A DNA stretch of 64,000 bases, from positions 49,705,174-49,769,173 of the forward strand of contig NC_066315.1 of NCBI RefSeq assembly GCF_022539315.1, written 5' to 3'. The DNA is from Serinus canaria. Lineage: Eukaryota > Chordata > Aves > Passeriformes > Fringillidae. Positions 38,621 through 51,861 of the stretch are shown here, piece after piece (position 1 is the first letter of the stretch; each line of letters begins with the position of its first letter). The position numbers and the translations under genes were made by a program. The notes beneath the pieces were generated by a model that saw only the letters and a list, made by a program, of their open reading frames with translations, searched no databases and had not been told where the DNA came from.

Positions 38621-39381
38621 TCATTTTCTCTGAAACAGAGATGAAAAATACTCCTAAAATGGTAAAAAAATAAAGGATTTCACTACTGAAAAGTTCTTAT
38701 TTGTTACTTCAAACAACAGGCATCACAACAGTATATGACTTTGAAAATCAATAGGTAAAAGTTATAGGTAATGCATGAGATCTCAAAAGATGTAACACTT
38801 GAGGATTATAAGTTTGTGCATTTGACAACAAGTTGATAGAATGCTGAAATTCATTATAGAGAGAATCAAAGGTAGATATTTACCCATTTCTTGATTTTGC
38901 ATCTGAGTCAGATTAGAGCCTGGGATACACACAACTGTTATTTTTGCTCTGACCATCTTGAGCACTTTGTTTCTGCAATCATCTTCAAAGTTTACACTAC
39001 ACATTATGGTGCTGTGCTCTGCATGCTGCCTAGCAGCTTTAGCTAAATAGACCCCGGAAATATTTTACAAAATGTGTTACCACTTAAGTGTCTCTTGACT
39101 ATATTTATTTATTTATTCCGATACTGCACAAAAGCCTGTTAACATTTTACATTACATACTTGCAGCATGATCTGATTTTTGTCTGGGCTAACATCTTTCT
39201 ATTAGAGAAGCAAAGTATATAAAATCAGAAGAAAAACAAGTCAACTGAAACAGTTTCTGATTTTTTTAGAGAATATATTTCACAAACTCAAAGATGAAAT
39301 GAGGTAAGAGAAGAGGCTGCACTACTTTTAAATATCAATACATTGCTACAAAACTATCCAAACCATAGCACTGAATAAAAT

Positions 39382-39441
39382 AATTTTACTGACAAATAAT
39401 ATTTTTTACTGACAAATAATATTTTACTTTACAAATAATAT
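39382..39441. repeat. short tandem repeat
   Basis: About three copies of an attttactgacaaataat-like unit. Confidence 0.85.
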
Positions 39442-40199
39442 TACTGACATATGGTGAACAGGCAGGCAAACTAGTTCTCTCTCCATGTTACCAGTGAGAC
39501 AGTTAAGTCAGGTATCCCCCAGGTATTTGTGCAGTATCATGTTCTCTTTTATTCTATAGTATTCAAACACAGTTTTGTATTCAGGAAGAAGTTCATGAAA
39601 AATAAATGTTAACTCATTCAAATACTAACTGTTATGAGTAATTTCTTCCACAACTTGGTTTCAGAAAAATTGTCCATATCATTAAAACATAAGTAAATTA
39701 AAACTGTATCCAAAAAATGAAGAAATAGTGCAAGCTGATGAAAAAAGAAAGATGCTTATGCTCCTATAATCTGCCTACTATATCAAACTGATAGCTTTAG
39801 ATGTCCTTAAGTTAATCTCTTTGAGAAAGTCACAGATGCATCATGTTAAATATTCAAAAATGTGGTCATATCAGAACATTTTCTATTAAAGATAGCTTGT
39901 TTATCAACTCAGGCTCAGGACCAATCTAGTGTTTTCTCCTCATCATGTGGCATCATGGCATCAAATATGGTAGGAATACGGAAGAGATGTCCTGAGATCT
40001 CCATAATCCTCAATGGTTTTCATTAGAGGAAAACAACAGTGCTCTTCAGTACTTCCTCCCCAGCTGCATCCTCTCTCTCCCTCTCCTAAAAGACAGTAAA
40101 AATCTAACTCAAAGAAAAGACAATCCTCTAAAGATTTGGTCTGCACTGTGGCCTTGATAAAAGAAGCATGAGCCAAAGGGAGAAAGGAACCTAGCAAAC

Positions 40200-41240
40200 A
40201 GCAGAGAGGAAACACCTTATTTCACCAGTGGACACTTCCAAAGCCTGTATTGCCTTCTGTCTCCTGATATGCCTGAAAACAAGGGACTGGGACACTGCAG
40301 GTGATGTTACAATTTTGGATGGCACTGAAGCAAGGCACTTGGGATTTCTGTTGTGTGATATGGGTATCAACCAGGGGATTGCAAGGAGGCCCAAACTCAG
40401 CCTCTAGACGTGACTCTTAGCAATTTTTGGGGAGAGATACATTTGCCAAGAATACCTCCAGCAGCATCAAGGCCCTTGGAAAGGCACCAAGCAAGGAATC
40501 CAAAGCTTGAAAGAGCTGGCTGTGATCAAGATAATTTTCTCAAATATTGATGAACACAAAAGAATTCCAGACCCTGTACAACATTAATATGGTTGAAACT
40601 TGCACAGCTTGGGACATAAATGTACTCCCACTTCCTAGTGATGCTGCAATGGAATAAGGAAAACAAGACACTGAGTACTATGACACAAGAAGGCTACAGA
40701 CATATGAAGACACTGTCCACATTCCAACCTGAGCCAAAGTCTCAGCCTTTGAAAAAGACTTGACTGATCATATGTGGAAATTGGAAGAGTGGATTGAAGA
40801 GAACTATCAGAGAGACATCAGAAACCCATCACAAAGTCAGAAAGGAGCTTTGAGAGTACAGATCAGAATCCCTGCTATCTGAAGTAGGCATCCCACAGCT
40901 GGGGAGAGGGAGTACACTCCACAAGACAAGTTATGGTTCTTCTTCTGTGAATATGGAGAGGACGTGAGAAGATAGGATGGAAAATCCACTTCCATCTTAG
41001 CAGCATGGGTACATAAACTAAAAGAAGAAACTTCTAACAAAGGAAACTTGGCAAGAATTAATTTAGGCCCAGTTTCCTGTGGGTGTGTTCCTGGGCAGAA
41101 CTGAAGTTAAGATCACATGTCAGGTACCTTTGAAGGGACCTCCAGAATGTAGGCCCCGGGAGTGAATGATAGCCAGAACTAGACGGGCTCTGCCTCTAGC
41201 GTGATAGAGATGTGGGAGAATCGTGTCTATTGGATTGCAA
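40200..41240 (+). mobile_element. ERVL-like gag fragment, plus strand
   Basis: The part at 40950-41240 (GATGGAAAATCCACTT, 'agtttcctgtgggtgtgtt', 'gggctctgcctctagc') aligns with 60690-60950 and with the reverse complement of 34320-34600, so it is the gag-to-protease region of the same provirus family. Upstream sequence to about 40200 fits more of gag but is less certain. It has multiple stops. It lies in the intron where one PDE1C exon is missing. Confidence 0.7.
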
Positions 41241-41835
41241 CCAAAAGCTTTATAAAATACATAGGTCCAGTCTCGTTTGTGATCTGGTAATTATGCACTA
41301 GCAATTTATGATGCTATAAATAAGTATTTCCCTGATTAGGTAGTGGCAAGCATATCCCCTTGCTGCAGGTGTGGCTTTCCACTCAAGTGAAAATAGTACG
41401 TGTAGTGTTCATGTTCACTGATAAATGCAGCAAACATGACTGAATGCCTGATTTATGCCGATATTGCCTGAATCCTCAAATTCAACAAGGAGGAAAAACT
41501 GTAAAATAACAGTAGCTCCTGCAAAACTTTATCTTTGTCAAAATACATCACTCTCTACAGCCTTATGTCTTTGAAAACTTTACATGGAAATATTTTTGGA
41601 GCTTTCTTTTTCCTGGTTATTAATATGAAACAATGCTCCGGAATTTAGAATACATGCATTCCAGTGTGAGTCTTTGAACAAGAGAAAATTAAATGTAACC
41701 TGAGAAAGTTAACTTTCTTCCTGAAACACTTGAAAGCAGAAGTTCCTGCACTTTTCTAAGGTGGCTGTGCCATTATTCTCCAAGGATTTATCCCTCTATT
41801 TCCTGACTCTTCATCATGATCTACAGTGACCTCAC

Positions 41836-41936
41836 CTTGTCTGGATGTGAAAATTGTTGGTGGTTCCAGTGTGTTCATAGTCATGTATGGCAGCTGCAAA
41901 AATCACAGCGAAGATCTCCAGCTCTGTCAGCCAGTG
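41836..41936 (-). CDS. PDE1C: PDE1C catalytic exon with metal-binding HD pair
   Basis: 101 bp. The read begins HWLTELEIFAV and continues through AAAIHDYEHTGTTNNFHIQT. The His-Asp pair in AIHDYEH belongs to the divalent-metal site of class I phosphodiesterases and is intact. The acceptor is cttttcag and the donor gtgagg. It starts in phase 0 and ends in phase 2. The exons expected on both sides of it are not found, so this catalytic exon is isolated in the locus. An ERVL-like gag fragment lies about 600 bp downstream in transcript direction (40.2-41.24 kb). Confidence 0.92.
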
Positions 41937-44895
41937 CTGAAAAGAGATTACAGTACAATCAGGTAAGTTGTCATTTTCTTAGGCTTTTGTCTTGAAAGGT
42001 AAGTTATTTATCCTCTGTTGACAGTCAGAGTTGCATGCCATTACCTTTCCCCTGAAGTCTGCCAGCTGTTTTATAGCAAACTTCTCTGGTTGATACATAA
42101 AAGCCAAACCAGTGTTCATCCTGGGCTTTCATCTAAATAAATTGAACTTCAGCAAAATTGTTTCAGGAGCTAATAAGGTTTAAGGCGGAGCAAGGGGAAC
42201 TGTGCCCTTCTGAAAGAGCAATGTTTCAAGAAGAGAAACAAGGAAAACTCAAGAAAATCAAGGTTCATCAAGGGGAACTTGATGATATATGTGCAGGTAA
42301 ACACATACCACCAGGGTACATATTTTCAGGCCAGTTTATTTGAGCAGAAGAAACTCAGATACAGAAGAATGCCACTATTTTCCAGAAAAAGAAAAGTCTT
42401 TGTCAATCACTGAATCCATGAGGAGAAGAAGGAAGATAACTACAAAAAATGTACCTCTTGTTATTTATCATTTTTTAAAACACTTGAGAAAGCCCTGAAG
42501 CTTGCGGATTTTTTTCTAATTCCCTAGTCAAAGCCTTATTTTACAATGCTTAAGTCACTTTTGCCTTAGATTTATAAATTATTCAGATGCTTTTAATAAT
42601 TTGTATCTGAGTCAAATAATTTTGTCTGGTTTTCCACTGAAAAGGTGGAAAAGGAGTCAAAGGTTTTAGATACTGTAGATGCTGTAAATATTTGTATGAA
42701 ATGCTTAAATGTATTGCATTTAGAAAAAGCTTTTACCACAGTGACTGCCAAATACTTCTGTAACACCTCACTGTCAACCTGCAAATGTTTTGACAGGCAT
42801 TCATATACAAACTGCCTTTTAATTCAAGGCCCAGCAAAGGCACTAAGGCATCCAAAATCTATTCTAGCTACCTCCTAGAGCTCAGGAGCCACCACTAATA
42901 CACAGCAACCTGTCTAGCTCTTTATCTGTGCTTCACAGTCATCTCTGCATAACCAGTGAAGAATGGAGCAAGTCTCAGTGTTAAAGATCCCCTTACATTT
43001 AATATGTAGTTTGAAAAGATACTTTGCACAATGCTACTAACCATAATCAAGATAGTTCTTGGGTTTGGGTTGTTTCTTTCTGTTTGGTGGGTTTTGGTTG
43101 GTTGTTGTTGTTGTTTGTTTGTTTGTTGCTTTTTTTTTTAATAGCAAGGGAGAGAGGATGGTGAGGAGTGCAAGACATGATCAGAAACAGAAACTTCACT
43201 GTTTTCTCATATCTACACAACTGATCCAGGATATGACTGAAGAGCACTGATGGTGGAGAAGTCTGTTCAGTTTTGTTTCCAGGTGTGACATGTGAATAAG
43301 GAATGATTGCCAAATGATTAAGAACATTAATTCAGCTTTCAAGCAACAACTTCTGGCAACTGCAATGGGAGAAAAAGTGGAACTAAGATTTCTAGGCTAC
43401 ATGTCTAGATCTAGACTTTCATTGCCCACAGGGGTCTGACATTTCCCAAAAGGAGAGACCTGCAAATCATAGAAAAAAAATCCAGGCACAGGTGCTCAAA
43501 AACAGCCAGAGCAAGTCTGTATTATGATTGCAGAACTCATTCAAGACACATTCAGCTAGTCCAAAGCATCCACTTCAGACCACCTGGAAAGCATGTGGTA
43601 ATTCCCACACTAACAAGATCTCATGACCCAAGTCTTACAGCATCACTAATGCAATGTAGCAAGTCAGCATTTTCCCTGTACATACAGGGAAAATGCTGAC
43701 TTGCATACCTTACCAAAGCATCTCTTGTTGAACAATTTTGGATAAGGAAGGTTTTCAAATATGGTGTAGCAGATGTTATTATTAGCAGTATCATGTATAA
43801 GCAGTACTAAGTATCATAACAGCATTCCAGGAAGATCACCCAGAATAAAACTGGAATTACAGATGTTAATTTTTGGTAATAAATAAAGCAGTGTAAGTAG
43901 AACAAAGTCAAAATAGTAACACAAGGGATGTAGATGGAACCTCTTAGTCCCTTTTTTCCTGCCACAACCTTGCAAGACAAAGCAAACAAGAGAGCAAAGA
44001 GCCTGCAGAGAATGGATGCAATCTCCATCAGTGCTGACTTTACAATTCACTGCTTTGTGGTAGATTTCATCATGGAAACAGAAAACTAATTTTTAAAGAA
44101 CAAAGCCATCAAGAACAGCAGGACTGTCACAAAAGATGAAAAGAGCAAGGAAATGTGAATGGTTTTGATTTCTAAAGAGCTAACAAAACCAATCCAGAAT
44201 AAAACTTTATCAAAATTTCTGTGATGGTAGTAGGTCAGAAATGGCGAAGGGTAAAAGGCATGAAATACCAAGTATTTGCTTGCAGAATGAAAACAAAGGG
44301 CAAGGAAGCATAATTGACTTTCAAAAATATACAATAAATGTGGAGCATTAGCTACTAGGATGGCTCATTTGCATGTAAACAAAAGGATTGAATACAGAAA
44401 GAAGACGGAAGAAAGAAGAAAGTGTAGTGTATCCAAATCTCACAAAAAAAGAGAATGCATTTCCAAGAAATTGTTGCAATGTATTTAATTAACTAGTTTC
44501 TTTCCAAGAGTTTGTAAACTTTTATTCCAAAGCAGGTATTATTTTCAAAGCTTATGATGATCTGTTTATTAATCAAAACAGGCTAGTGGAGAAGATTATC
44601 TCACTTCCCTTTAGTACTAAAAAATGTGGCAGAAGTCCTGCGCTTTTACAGTTTTTCAAGTCTGCTGCAGGAAATAGTCTCCTGTAATTCTTGACAGGAT
44701 CAGAGACAGAAGTCTTAAGCTTTACAATTTTCCCACTATTGTCAAGGTTAAAAAATAAACTGTGGTATTTCCAAACAGTAATAAAGAATAATCAGAAAAC
44801 AATACCAAAGTAATAATCAGAGCTGAACAAAAGAGTTTAATAAAGGAACAAATGAAATGAGTAAAAAAGCTCTTAGAAGCTGTTCCTGCAAATCA
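41937..44895. other. intron stretch with missing PDE1C exons, no gene seen
   Basis: I looked on the minus strand for the missing PDE1C catalytic exons and did not find them. The stretch holds a T/G-rich tract (43050-43140) and a palindrome (43659-43704). Confidence 0.55.
43659..43704. repeat. perfect 22-bp inverted repeat
   Basis: The arms 43659-43680 and 43683-43704 are exact reverse complements separated by ca. The core is gtcagcattttccctgta. Confidence 0.97.
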
Positions 44896-45586
44896 TGCTT
44901 GTATGCCAATTGTCAATGAGATAATATAATGGAGTGACTTTTTGATGCTGAATTGTATCCCCGTTCGTCTGTCTCGCCCAGAAATAAGTTTTGCACCTTT
45001 GAGACTTGTTCTGAGAGCAAAGGGGAGGGAGAGAAGAAGCACGCAGTTTGTTTTCAAACAATGCACTCACTCCTCCACATACCTGCTCCTAGACTGTGGA
45101 CGGACAGACAGTGGGACAGAGCTCTCCTTTGCTTTCAGTTAGTTTTTAGCTAGCTGAGGCAGAGAAGTTCCCCGGACTGTGGGTTTTTTTTTTTCTTTTC
45201 TTGGGACTGTATAAATCTGCTCTGGACTGAAAACTCAGAAGAGCGCTGGCAGCTCGCACCTGTGGCCCACCAGGTCAGGCCTGGGCCATGGCATTTCCAG
45301 CACAGGGGAGACTGATAAGAGACTGAGTGAGCTGAGCTACAACACACAAAGGGGACTTTCTGAGTTTATTATCTCTTCAGAGTGATGAGAGGTTTTATTG
45401 TTTAATATTGTTCATTTTTTTTGTGCTGGTGAATGCTTTGCCTGTTAAATAAACACTTTTTTTCCACTTTTTTTCTCCAAGGAAATCTTTTCCCAAATCT
45501 TTTCCAGATGGGGGAGGGGCCACTTCTTCTTTTCTAGAAGAAACCCCTTTGGAAGTTTTCTCCCAAATTTGCCCTAAAGCAGGACA
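44896..45586 (+). mobile_element. solo LTR, plus orientation
   Basis: It begins near 'tgcttgtatgccaattgtc', contains a 'gactgtataaatctgctctg' TATA region and the polyadenylation signal 'gttaaataaacact' (about 45445), and ends 'taaagcaggaca'. The flanks aatca and aataa agree in four of five bases, a possible decayed target duplication. It matches a songbird LTR I recognise. Confidence 0.8.
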
Positions 45587-46507
45587 AATAAACATGTGAT
45601 TAATTTCAAATTCTCTTTCGACATTTTGCCTATGAGAGAGCCAAAAACTTTGTAGTTTATACAGTAAATTATAACAAACTAACTCCAAAGCATCATTCTG
45701 AGGAAAAAAATAACAGGAAAGCTGATGAAATTTTATGAAAGGAGAGGGAAATAAGATTTAATTGAAAATAATTTTTTTTTTAAATGACAGATCAAACAAA
45801 ACTCTTCAGAGAGTTCATAAATAAAAGGGAGCATGACAAAGGCAAATGAACCATGTGAAGACACACCAGAAACATGTTTCTTACTTTTAAGACTAGAACA
45901 AATTTTAACTATATGGACTATTTAAATGTGAAAAAATCAATTTTCCACATTAAAATTAACTAGAAAGATTAGCAAGAAAAATGAGGAGTTCTTTCCTATT
46001 TTTTTATATAATTTTTTCACAAGTGGTCTTCATCCCATTGGTGAAGAATTAAACCAAGGGCCCTAACACACTTCTGTAACCAAAATCTTGTGTTCCAGCA
46101 TGTCCAAGTTATTTACATAAATATTGTAGAAGTGATGAAATAAAGAACTATACATACTACAGTAATGATAAGATAGTTATGTGAGCCAATCCTGGAAAGA
46201 GGAAAATGTACCCTATGTTTCTTTACTGCGTGTGAGCACATTAGGCATGTAAGAAGCTATCAGCAGGACATTAGGACTGATGACGTCTCATTTTCAAACT
46301 ACATTAATCTATGCACTTTGAGATTGGTTGTATAGTTCAGGGAAGGTGAGGTGAAAACTAAGAAGAAAGAAAACACCTAAAATCTAAATTTAAAAAAGCA
46401 TTCAAATGAGAGAAGCAAAGCTGAAATGTCACAGTGGTGCGAGTTTGTGGAGTAGTTTCCTGTTGTGCTAGATTTGATCCTAAACAAAATTACAGATATG
46501 ATTTGGG

Positions 46508-46760
46508 TGTGGGAATGATTAGAACTTGGAAATATTTCTGAGAAGCAGAAGACACTCCTCTGGACCACAACTCCATCATACTGGTTTGCAGGGACTTCTC
46601 TGTAGGTAGCTAATTGCAGTAGGAATACGCGGACCATGGGTTCAGTTCAGTCACTGACTGCAAGCAAATACATATGCTTGCAAGCACACACTCTAGCTCC
46701 TATTTTCTAGATGGAAGTCTGGTATGTGTACATTCTCTTACCTCTGCACATATTTATGAA
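46508..46760 (+). repeat. diverged repeat, copy B
   Basis: Partner of 38351-38620. It ends just where the CR1 copy at 46765 starts. Confidence 0.7.
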
Positions 46761-46764
46761 TATT

Positions 46765-48560
46765 GCACAGGTTGACTTCTGTAAAGGATAATAAAAAATG
46801 TTTTTATAAATATATTAATAGCAAAAGGAAAGGGGCAAGGAAAACCTCTGTTCTTTATTTGACATCGTGGGGAGTACAGTTACCAAAGGTGAGGAAAGCT
46901 GAGGTACTTAAAACTTTCTTTGCCTTAGTCTTCACCAATAAGACAGGTCATCCTCAGGACAACTAGCCTCCTGAGCTAGTAGACATGGACACAGAGCAGA
47001 ATAGATCCCCTGAAACTCACAAGGAAGCTGTTAGTGACCTGATGAGCCACTTCCATGCTCACAAGTCCATGCAACCAGGTGAGATCTAACCTAGAGTGAT
47101 TAAGGAGCTGGCAGAAGAGCTCACGAAGCTGCACTTCATCATTTATCATCAGTCTCGGTTAACCAGGGAGGTCCCAGATGAGTGGAAGCTAGCCAGTGTG
47201 ATGCCCATCCATAAGAAGGGCCAAAAGGGGGATCCAGGGAACTACAGGCCTGTCAGCCTGACCTCAGTGCCCAGCAACATTATGCACCTTTTCATCTTGA
47301 GTGTGACCACATGGCACTTACAGGATGGCCTGGGATTCAGACCCAGCCAGCATGGATTTAGGAAGGGCCACCATAACTAACCAACCTGATCTCCTTTTAT
47401 GGCTAGGTGACCCACTTGGTAGATGTGGGAAAGGCTGTGGATGTCGTCTACCTGGACTTCAGCAAAGTCTTTGACACCATCTCACATGGAATAATCCTGG
47501 AAAAGCTGACAGCCCATGGCTTGGACAGGTGCACTCTTTGCTGGGTTAAGAACCGACTGAATGGCCAGGCCCAGAGAGCAGTGATGAATGGTGTTGGATC
47601 ATATTGGTTGCCCATCACTAGTGATGTCCCCCAGGGATCTGTGTATGGGCCCAGTCCTGTTTAAGATCTTTACTGATGATCTGAATGAAGGGATCGAGTC
47701 CATTAGCAAATTTACAGATCACACCAAATTGGTGAATATCAATCTGCTGGAGAGTAGGAGAGCTCTGCAGATCAACCTGCACAGGCTGGATCAATGGGAT
47801 GAATCCAACAATATAAAGTTTAACAAGACCAAATGTCAGATCCTGCACTTTGGTTGCAACCACCCCCTGTAGAACTACAGGCTGGGAAGAGTGTGACTGG
47901 ACAGTGGTCAGTCAGAAAGGGACCTTGGGGGTACTGATTGGCAGCAGCCTGAACATGAGCCAGCAGTGTGCCCACCATGGCTAAGAAGGCCAATGGCATC
48001 CTGGCCTGTATCAGAAAAATGAACCAGCCCGATTAAGGAACTGATTCTTTCTCTGTACTCAGCACTGGTGGGGCCACACCATGAGTACTGTGTTCTAGGC
48101 CTTTCAATTTAGGAAGGATGTTGAGATGCTGGAGCATGTCCAGAGAAATGCAACAAGTTTGGTGAAGGGTCTGGAACAAGTCCTATGAGGGGCAGCTGGG
48201 GGAGCTGGGGTGGTTTATCCTGGAGGAAAGGAAGCTCAGGGGAGAGAACTTATAACTCTCTACAACTCTCTCAAAGGTAGTAGGAGGGTGGCGGTTGGTG
48301 TCTTCTCCAAGGCAACCAGCTGCAGGACAAGAGCCGCCTTAGGATGCACCACAGGAGGTGTAGACTGGATATCAGGAAAAAGTTCTCCACAAAAAGAGTG
48401 ATTGGGCATTAGAATGGGCTGCTAAGGGAGGCATTGGAGTCTCCATCCCTGAAGATGCTTAAGACTGGATGTAGCACTTAGTGCCATGGTCTAGTTGATA
48501 AGGTAGGTTGGACTTGATGATCCCAAAGGTCTTTTCCAATCTGGTTTATTCTATGATTTC
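46765..48560 (+). mobile_element. CR1 LINE, 5'-truncated, ORF2 with reverse transcriptase
   Basis: Frames in order give DPGNYRPVSLTSVPSN (RT block), VVYLDFSKVFDTISHG, LPITSDVPQGSVYGP, then after a frame change LFKIFTDDLNEG in the catalytic DD position and NIKFNKTKCQILHFG. It ends with the typical tail 'ggttggacttgatgatccc' and 'ttctatgattt'. Stops and frameshifts make it inactive. It lies in the PDE1C interval that lacks two exons, antisense to the gene. Confidence 0.95.
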
Positions 48561-50836
48561 AGATGACCTTTTCCTCTGAAACAAAGGTTGGTTTAGTTTG
48601 GTTTTGGGGGGGGTGTTTTGGGTTTGTTTTTTTATTTTTTTTTTAATCTGCTGCATTCTCTCTCTCAGAGGAAAAAAGTCCAAATTTTTTCATCCCTTAC
48701 TAATGTATTTTCATGTCCTTCTGTTTGTCTCTTTTTTAAGACTTTCCTTGCTTTATTGCACTCAGAGACAGCATAGGAAATCCCATTCAGCACTGGTGCA
48801 TGATAGGCTAGAATGAAATAGTTGTTGTTCACTCACATCTGAATTGTTGCTAAATGACTAACAGATCAAGAAGCAGCAAGATGGGAAAAATGTAGTTCTG
48901 AACATGCATAGGATGAAGGCCAGCTATATTTGGGCAGCTGTTGTAATCCAGTAGTCTTTTGGAGCATGAAAACTGCCCTTCTACCATGGTTTGAGGGGAA
49001 AAAGGGAATCCCTTTGTAGGTAACTGTATTAGCTGCAATTCTGACCTAAGTGCTTTCTACTTCAGGCACAATCAGAAGCAAGTGACACGACTTCTATCAG
49101 GATCAGCCTGTCTGAATCACCTTTGAGACAGATAGCACCTAAGTCCTTCCAAATCTGCTTCTGATAAACAGCAGCATTTACTGCTCTAATTGCAGTGTGA
49201 CTGCAATTCACAAGTGCAATCTATATTCAACATGGGGAAACTTGGGATGTTAACAGGAGGCTGTGGAGTGTGTGACTCCTCAAGGAAGAGCATCCAATTC
49301 TGGCTTCAGAATTGAAAGCAACATCTTTGTGGCAATCAAGGAACAGCAGAAACGCAGATCATATGCGCAAAACGTTGTTCCCAACTGTGAGCAAGTCTAC
49401 AGTTGTTGAAACTAGCCTAAAAGACATAGCAAGTGCTACACTATGCCTTGTTAGCTTGTATCTCTGTGTCCTATGCTCCAAGTCATTCACCTTTGGAGAC
49501 TTATATTTATTTGCCCATTCCCAAATCACAGAATCTCTTATCCTTTCCTTTCTCTAGTCTGAAGCTCCATAGCATTCTCTTAAAAGACAATTGAGGCAGA
49601 ACCCCTTTCTCTTAGGTCAGGAGAGTCACAACCCTCCTCCAGTGCGGTATTATATCTGAACACTTCCTTCTTTGGGTCACAGTGATCCAGGTCAGCTGGA
49701 AAACAGCCCACTGAGCCAACTTTCTGCATTTACTTCCTCGTTGAGCAAATCCCCCACAGAATGAGGGTTAATCCACAAGTAGCCTGTCAAAACTTGGAGA
49801 AATCTGTCCCAAGGAGAAATTAGAGGTTTATTCTTATTAGAGTTTGCTGCCACTCTTAACAAATGTACAGTAACTTTAGTGCACAAATAAAAATATTGGC
49901 TGTAGTCATGACAAAGGAGGCTTCTGTGAGTCTGTGTGGATTGCAGTCCACTGTTTGAGATGCATAACCTTCTTCACAAAGGGTTGTTAGGCTGTCAGCG
50001 CAATTGTGATCAACAGTGGAAGATGTTCTGCTCTTCCACTCCTGACTAGAGTTTTGCTGTTACAAAATTACACCAGAGATCTGAGAGCTGCTGTCTTTCA
50101 GGCTGTCCAAAGAATGCTGACAATTTCACACATGCCAGTCCTCCTCCTGGCTGAAACAAAGGTCAGTGAAGAGTGGTTACTTGACAAGAAAAGGTAAGAT
50201 TAGGAGTCCAAATTGAAATAAATAAATGTTTTAAAGGGTTAAAAAAGTAAAATCAGTTTTAGCAACAGGTTGTGATGTAAATCACAAAAGAGGGAAGGCT
50301 GAGAGGACTCAATGGCTCTTTTGAAATCCTCTGAGCTCCAGAATTTTCACATCAGTTTTGATCTATAGTTAGCTCCAGTAATAATGTGGTAAAGGACTTG
50401 GTTCTGTATCTTAGAACTTCTTCATAAGATATACTAGACCACAGAAGTAAAAGGAAGCAAGGGAGAGTTTGATCTGTCCAAATTTTAAATGCTGTCACTC
50501 CTGACCTAGGACTATGCAGAAGTGTATATTGTCTGTCAAAATTATACCGACTGTGCTATTACATTTGCACTATAGTAAGAACAGAGGAGTAGGTACTGTT
50601 CCAATTTGCAGTGTTTTACTAAATCCTAGGTTTTTAGGTGTTACCCATATCTGTGTAGAAACATTAAAAGAAGCACATAAAAGTGCTCTTCATTCAGCAG
50701 TCTTCCACTCATCCTCTGTGGTCGTCTGGCCTAAGGTACTCTTCTCCACCTCCTGTCATTGTGCCATGACATATTATCGGTGAAACCAGCAGTACCTCGG
50801 TAGATAGCAGAAAGAAGCAATTACATGACGCTTTAC
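48561..50836. other. intron stretch, no gene recognised
   Basis: No exon or repeat identified. A T/G-rich stretch lies at about 48585-48650. Confidence 0.5.
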
Positions 50837-51019
50837 CTTTCCACAAATATCCCAGCTTGCACTGCATGGACGATACTCCTGAACCGGGGTTTTTCCTCAG
50901 TCCTTTTGAGCATCATCCCCATTTGCCGTGTGAAGGTAGAAGCCAACCAGTCACGGACCTCTGATGGCACAGAGTCAGACTGGATATCACTGAGTTCATC
51001 TTCTGTGTCCAGTAAACGC
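50837..51019 (-). CDS. PDE1C: PDE1C exon, inhibitory/linker segment
   Basis: 183 bp, 61 codons' worth, open throughout. The read includes DTEDELSDIQSDSVPSEVRD, then WLASTFTRQMGMM and VHAVQAGIFVE, a signature of PDE1C. The acceptor ends ttctag and the donor is gtaaag. It begins by completing the Arg codon from the exon at 51862-51975 and ends with AG (phase 2). The following PDE1C exon, beginning around the usual MYRRTSN-type segment, should lie at lower coordinates but was not found before 41936. Confidence 0.92.
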
Positions 51020-51861
51020 CTAGAAGAATGAGGAAACAGAAGGGTAAACAGAGTTCCTTAGAGAGCACTACAACATTATTAAAAAAGAAACTCACATATA
51101 GCAGCTGTTAAAAGTCCTTGATTCATCAGCCCTAATAAAACACACTAGTACAAGTCTTCAACTGTTTGTTTATTCTCATACATACTTACATTTCAGATTG
51201 TGGAACTCACTACTAGGCTGAGAAACAAGAAGTATCAGCCTTCTGAAGCACAACTACATCATCATCGAATGACTTTACATCTTCAGCTCATCATATTTCT
51301 GAACTTTCTACCTTTTAAAGGTAGTTTATGGTCATTTCTGGGAATTTCTAGCATCTGAGTTAGTAACATACAGTCCTCTCCTCTCCCATTCTGGTCATCT
51401 GTGTTGAGTCTAAAAATGCATTAATCACTGGGTAAATGGCATGCAACCAAGAGGAGGGAACTCCTCTGCAATGTCTTGCCAGTCTACCTCTGTTATGAGT
51501 AATTTCTTTTTAAGTTTCAAAGTCATCATACAAGTGAAAAATTTAACATTATTCAGAAGAAATAGTTGAGTAGAAATTTAAAAACTGTCAGAAAAAGTAG
51601 GCTGCAATGACTATGAAAGCATTTCTCTAAGAAAAAGTGTATTACATTTACGTTTGGTTATGATCTCCTTCCCTTTTCCAGGAAACTTAAAGAACTTTTT
51701 AAATGAAGGACTGAAGATCTCTTCTACACAGAATACAATATTCTAATGATTAAAACCATATTGTCTATGAGTAATAAATCTTGGCTCAACCAACTTTCAC
51801 AACTGGCATGTAAATTACAACTGGTGCTAGATATGAGTGCTGATGTCTGTAGTTAGCTCAC

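Noticed and set aside
42645..42878. Possible coding exon
   Set aside because: Open on the plus strand only and no PDE1C similarity on either strand.
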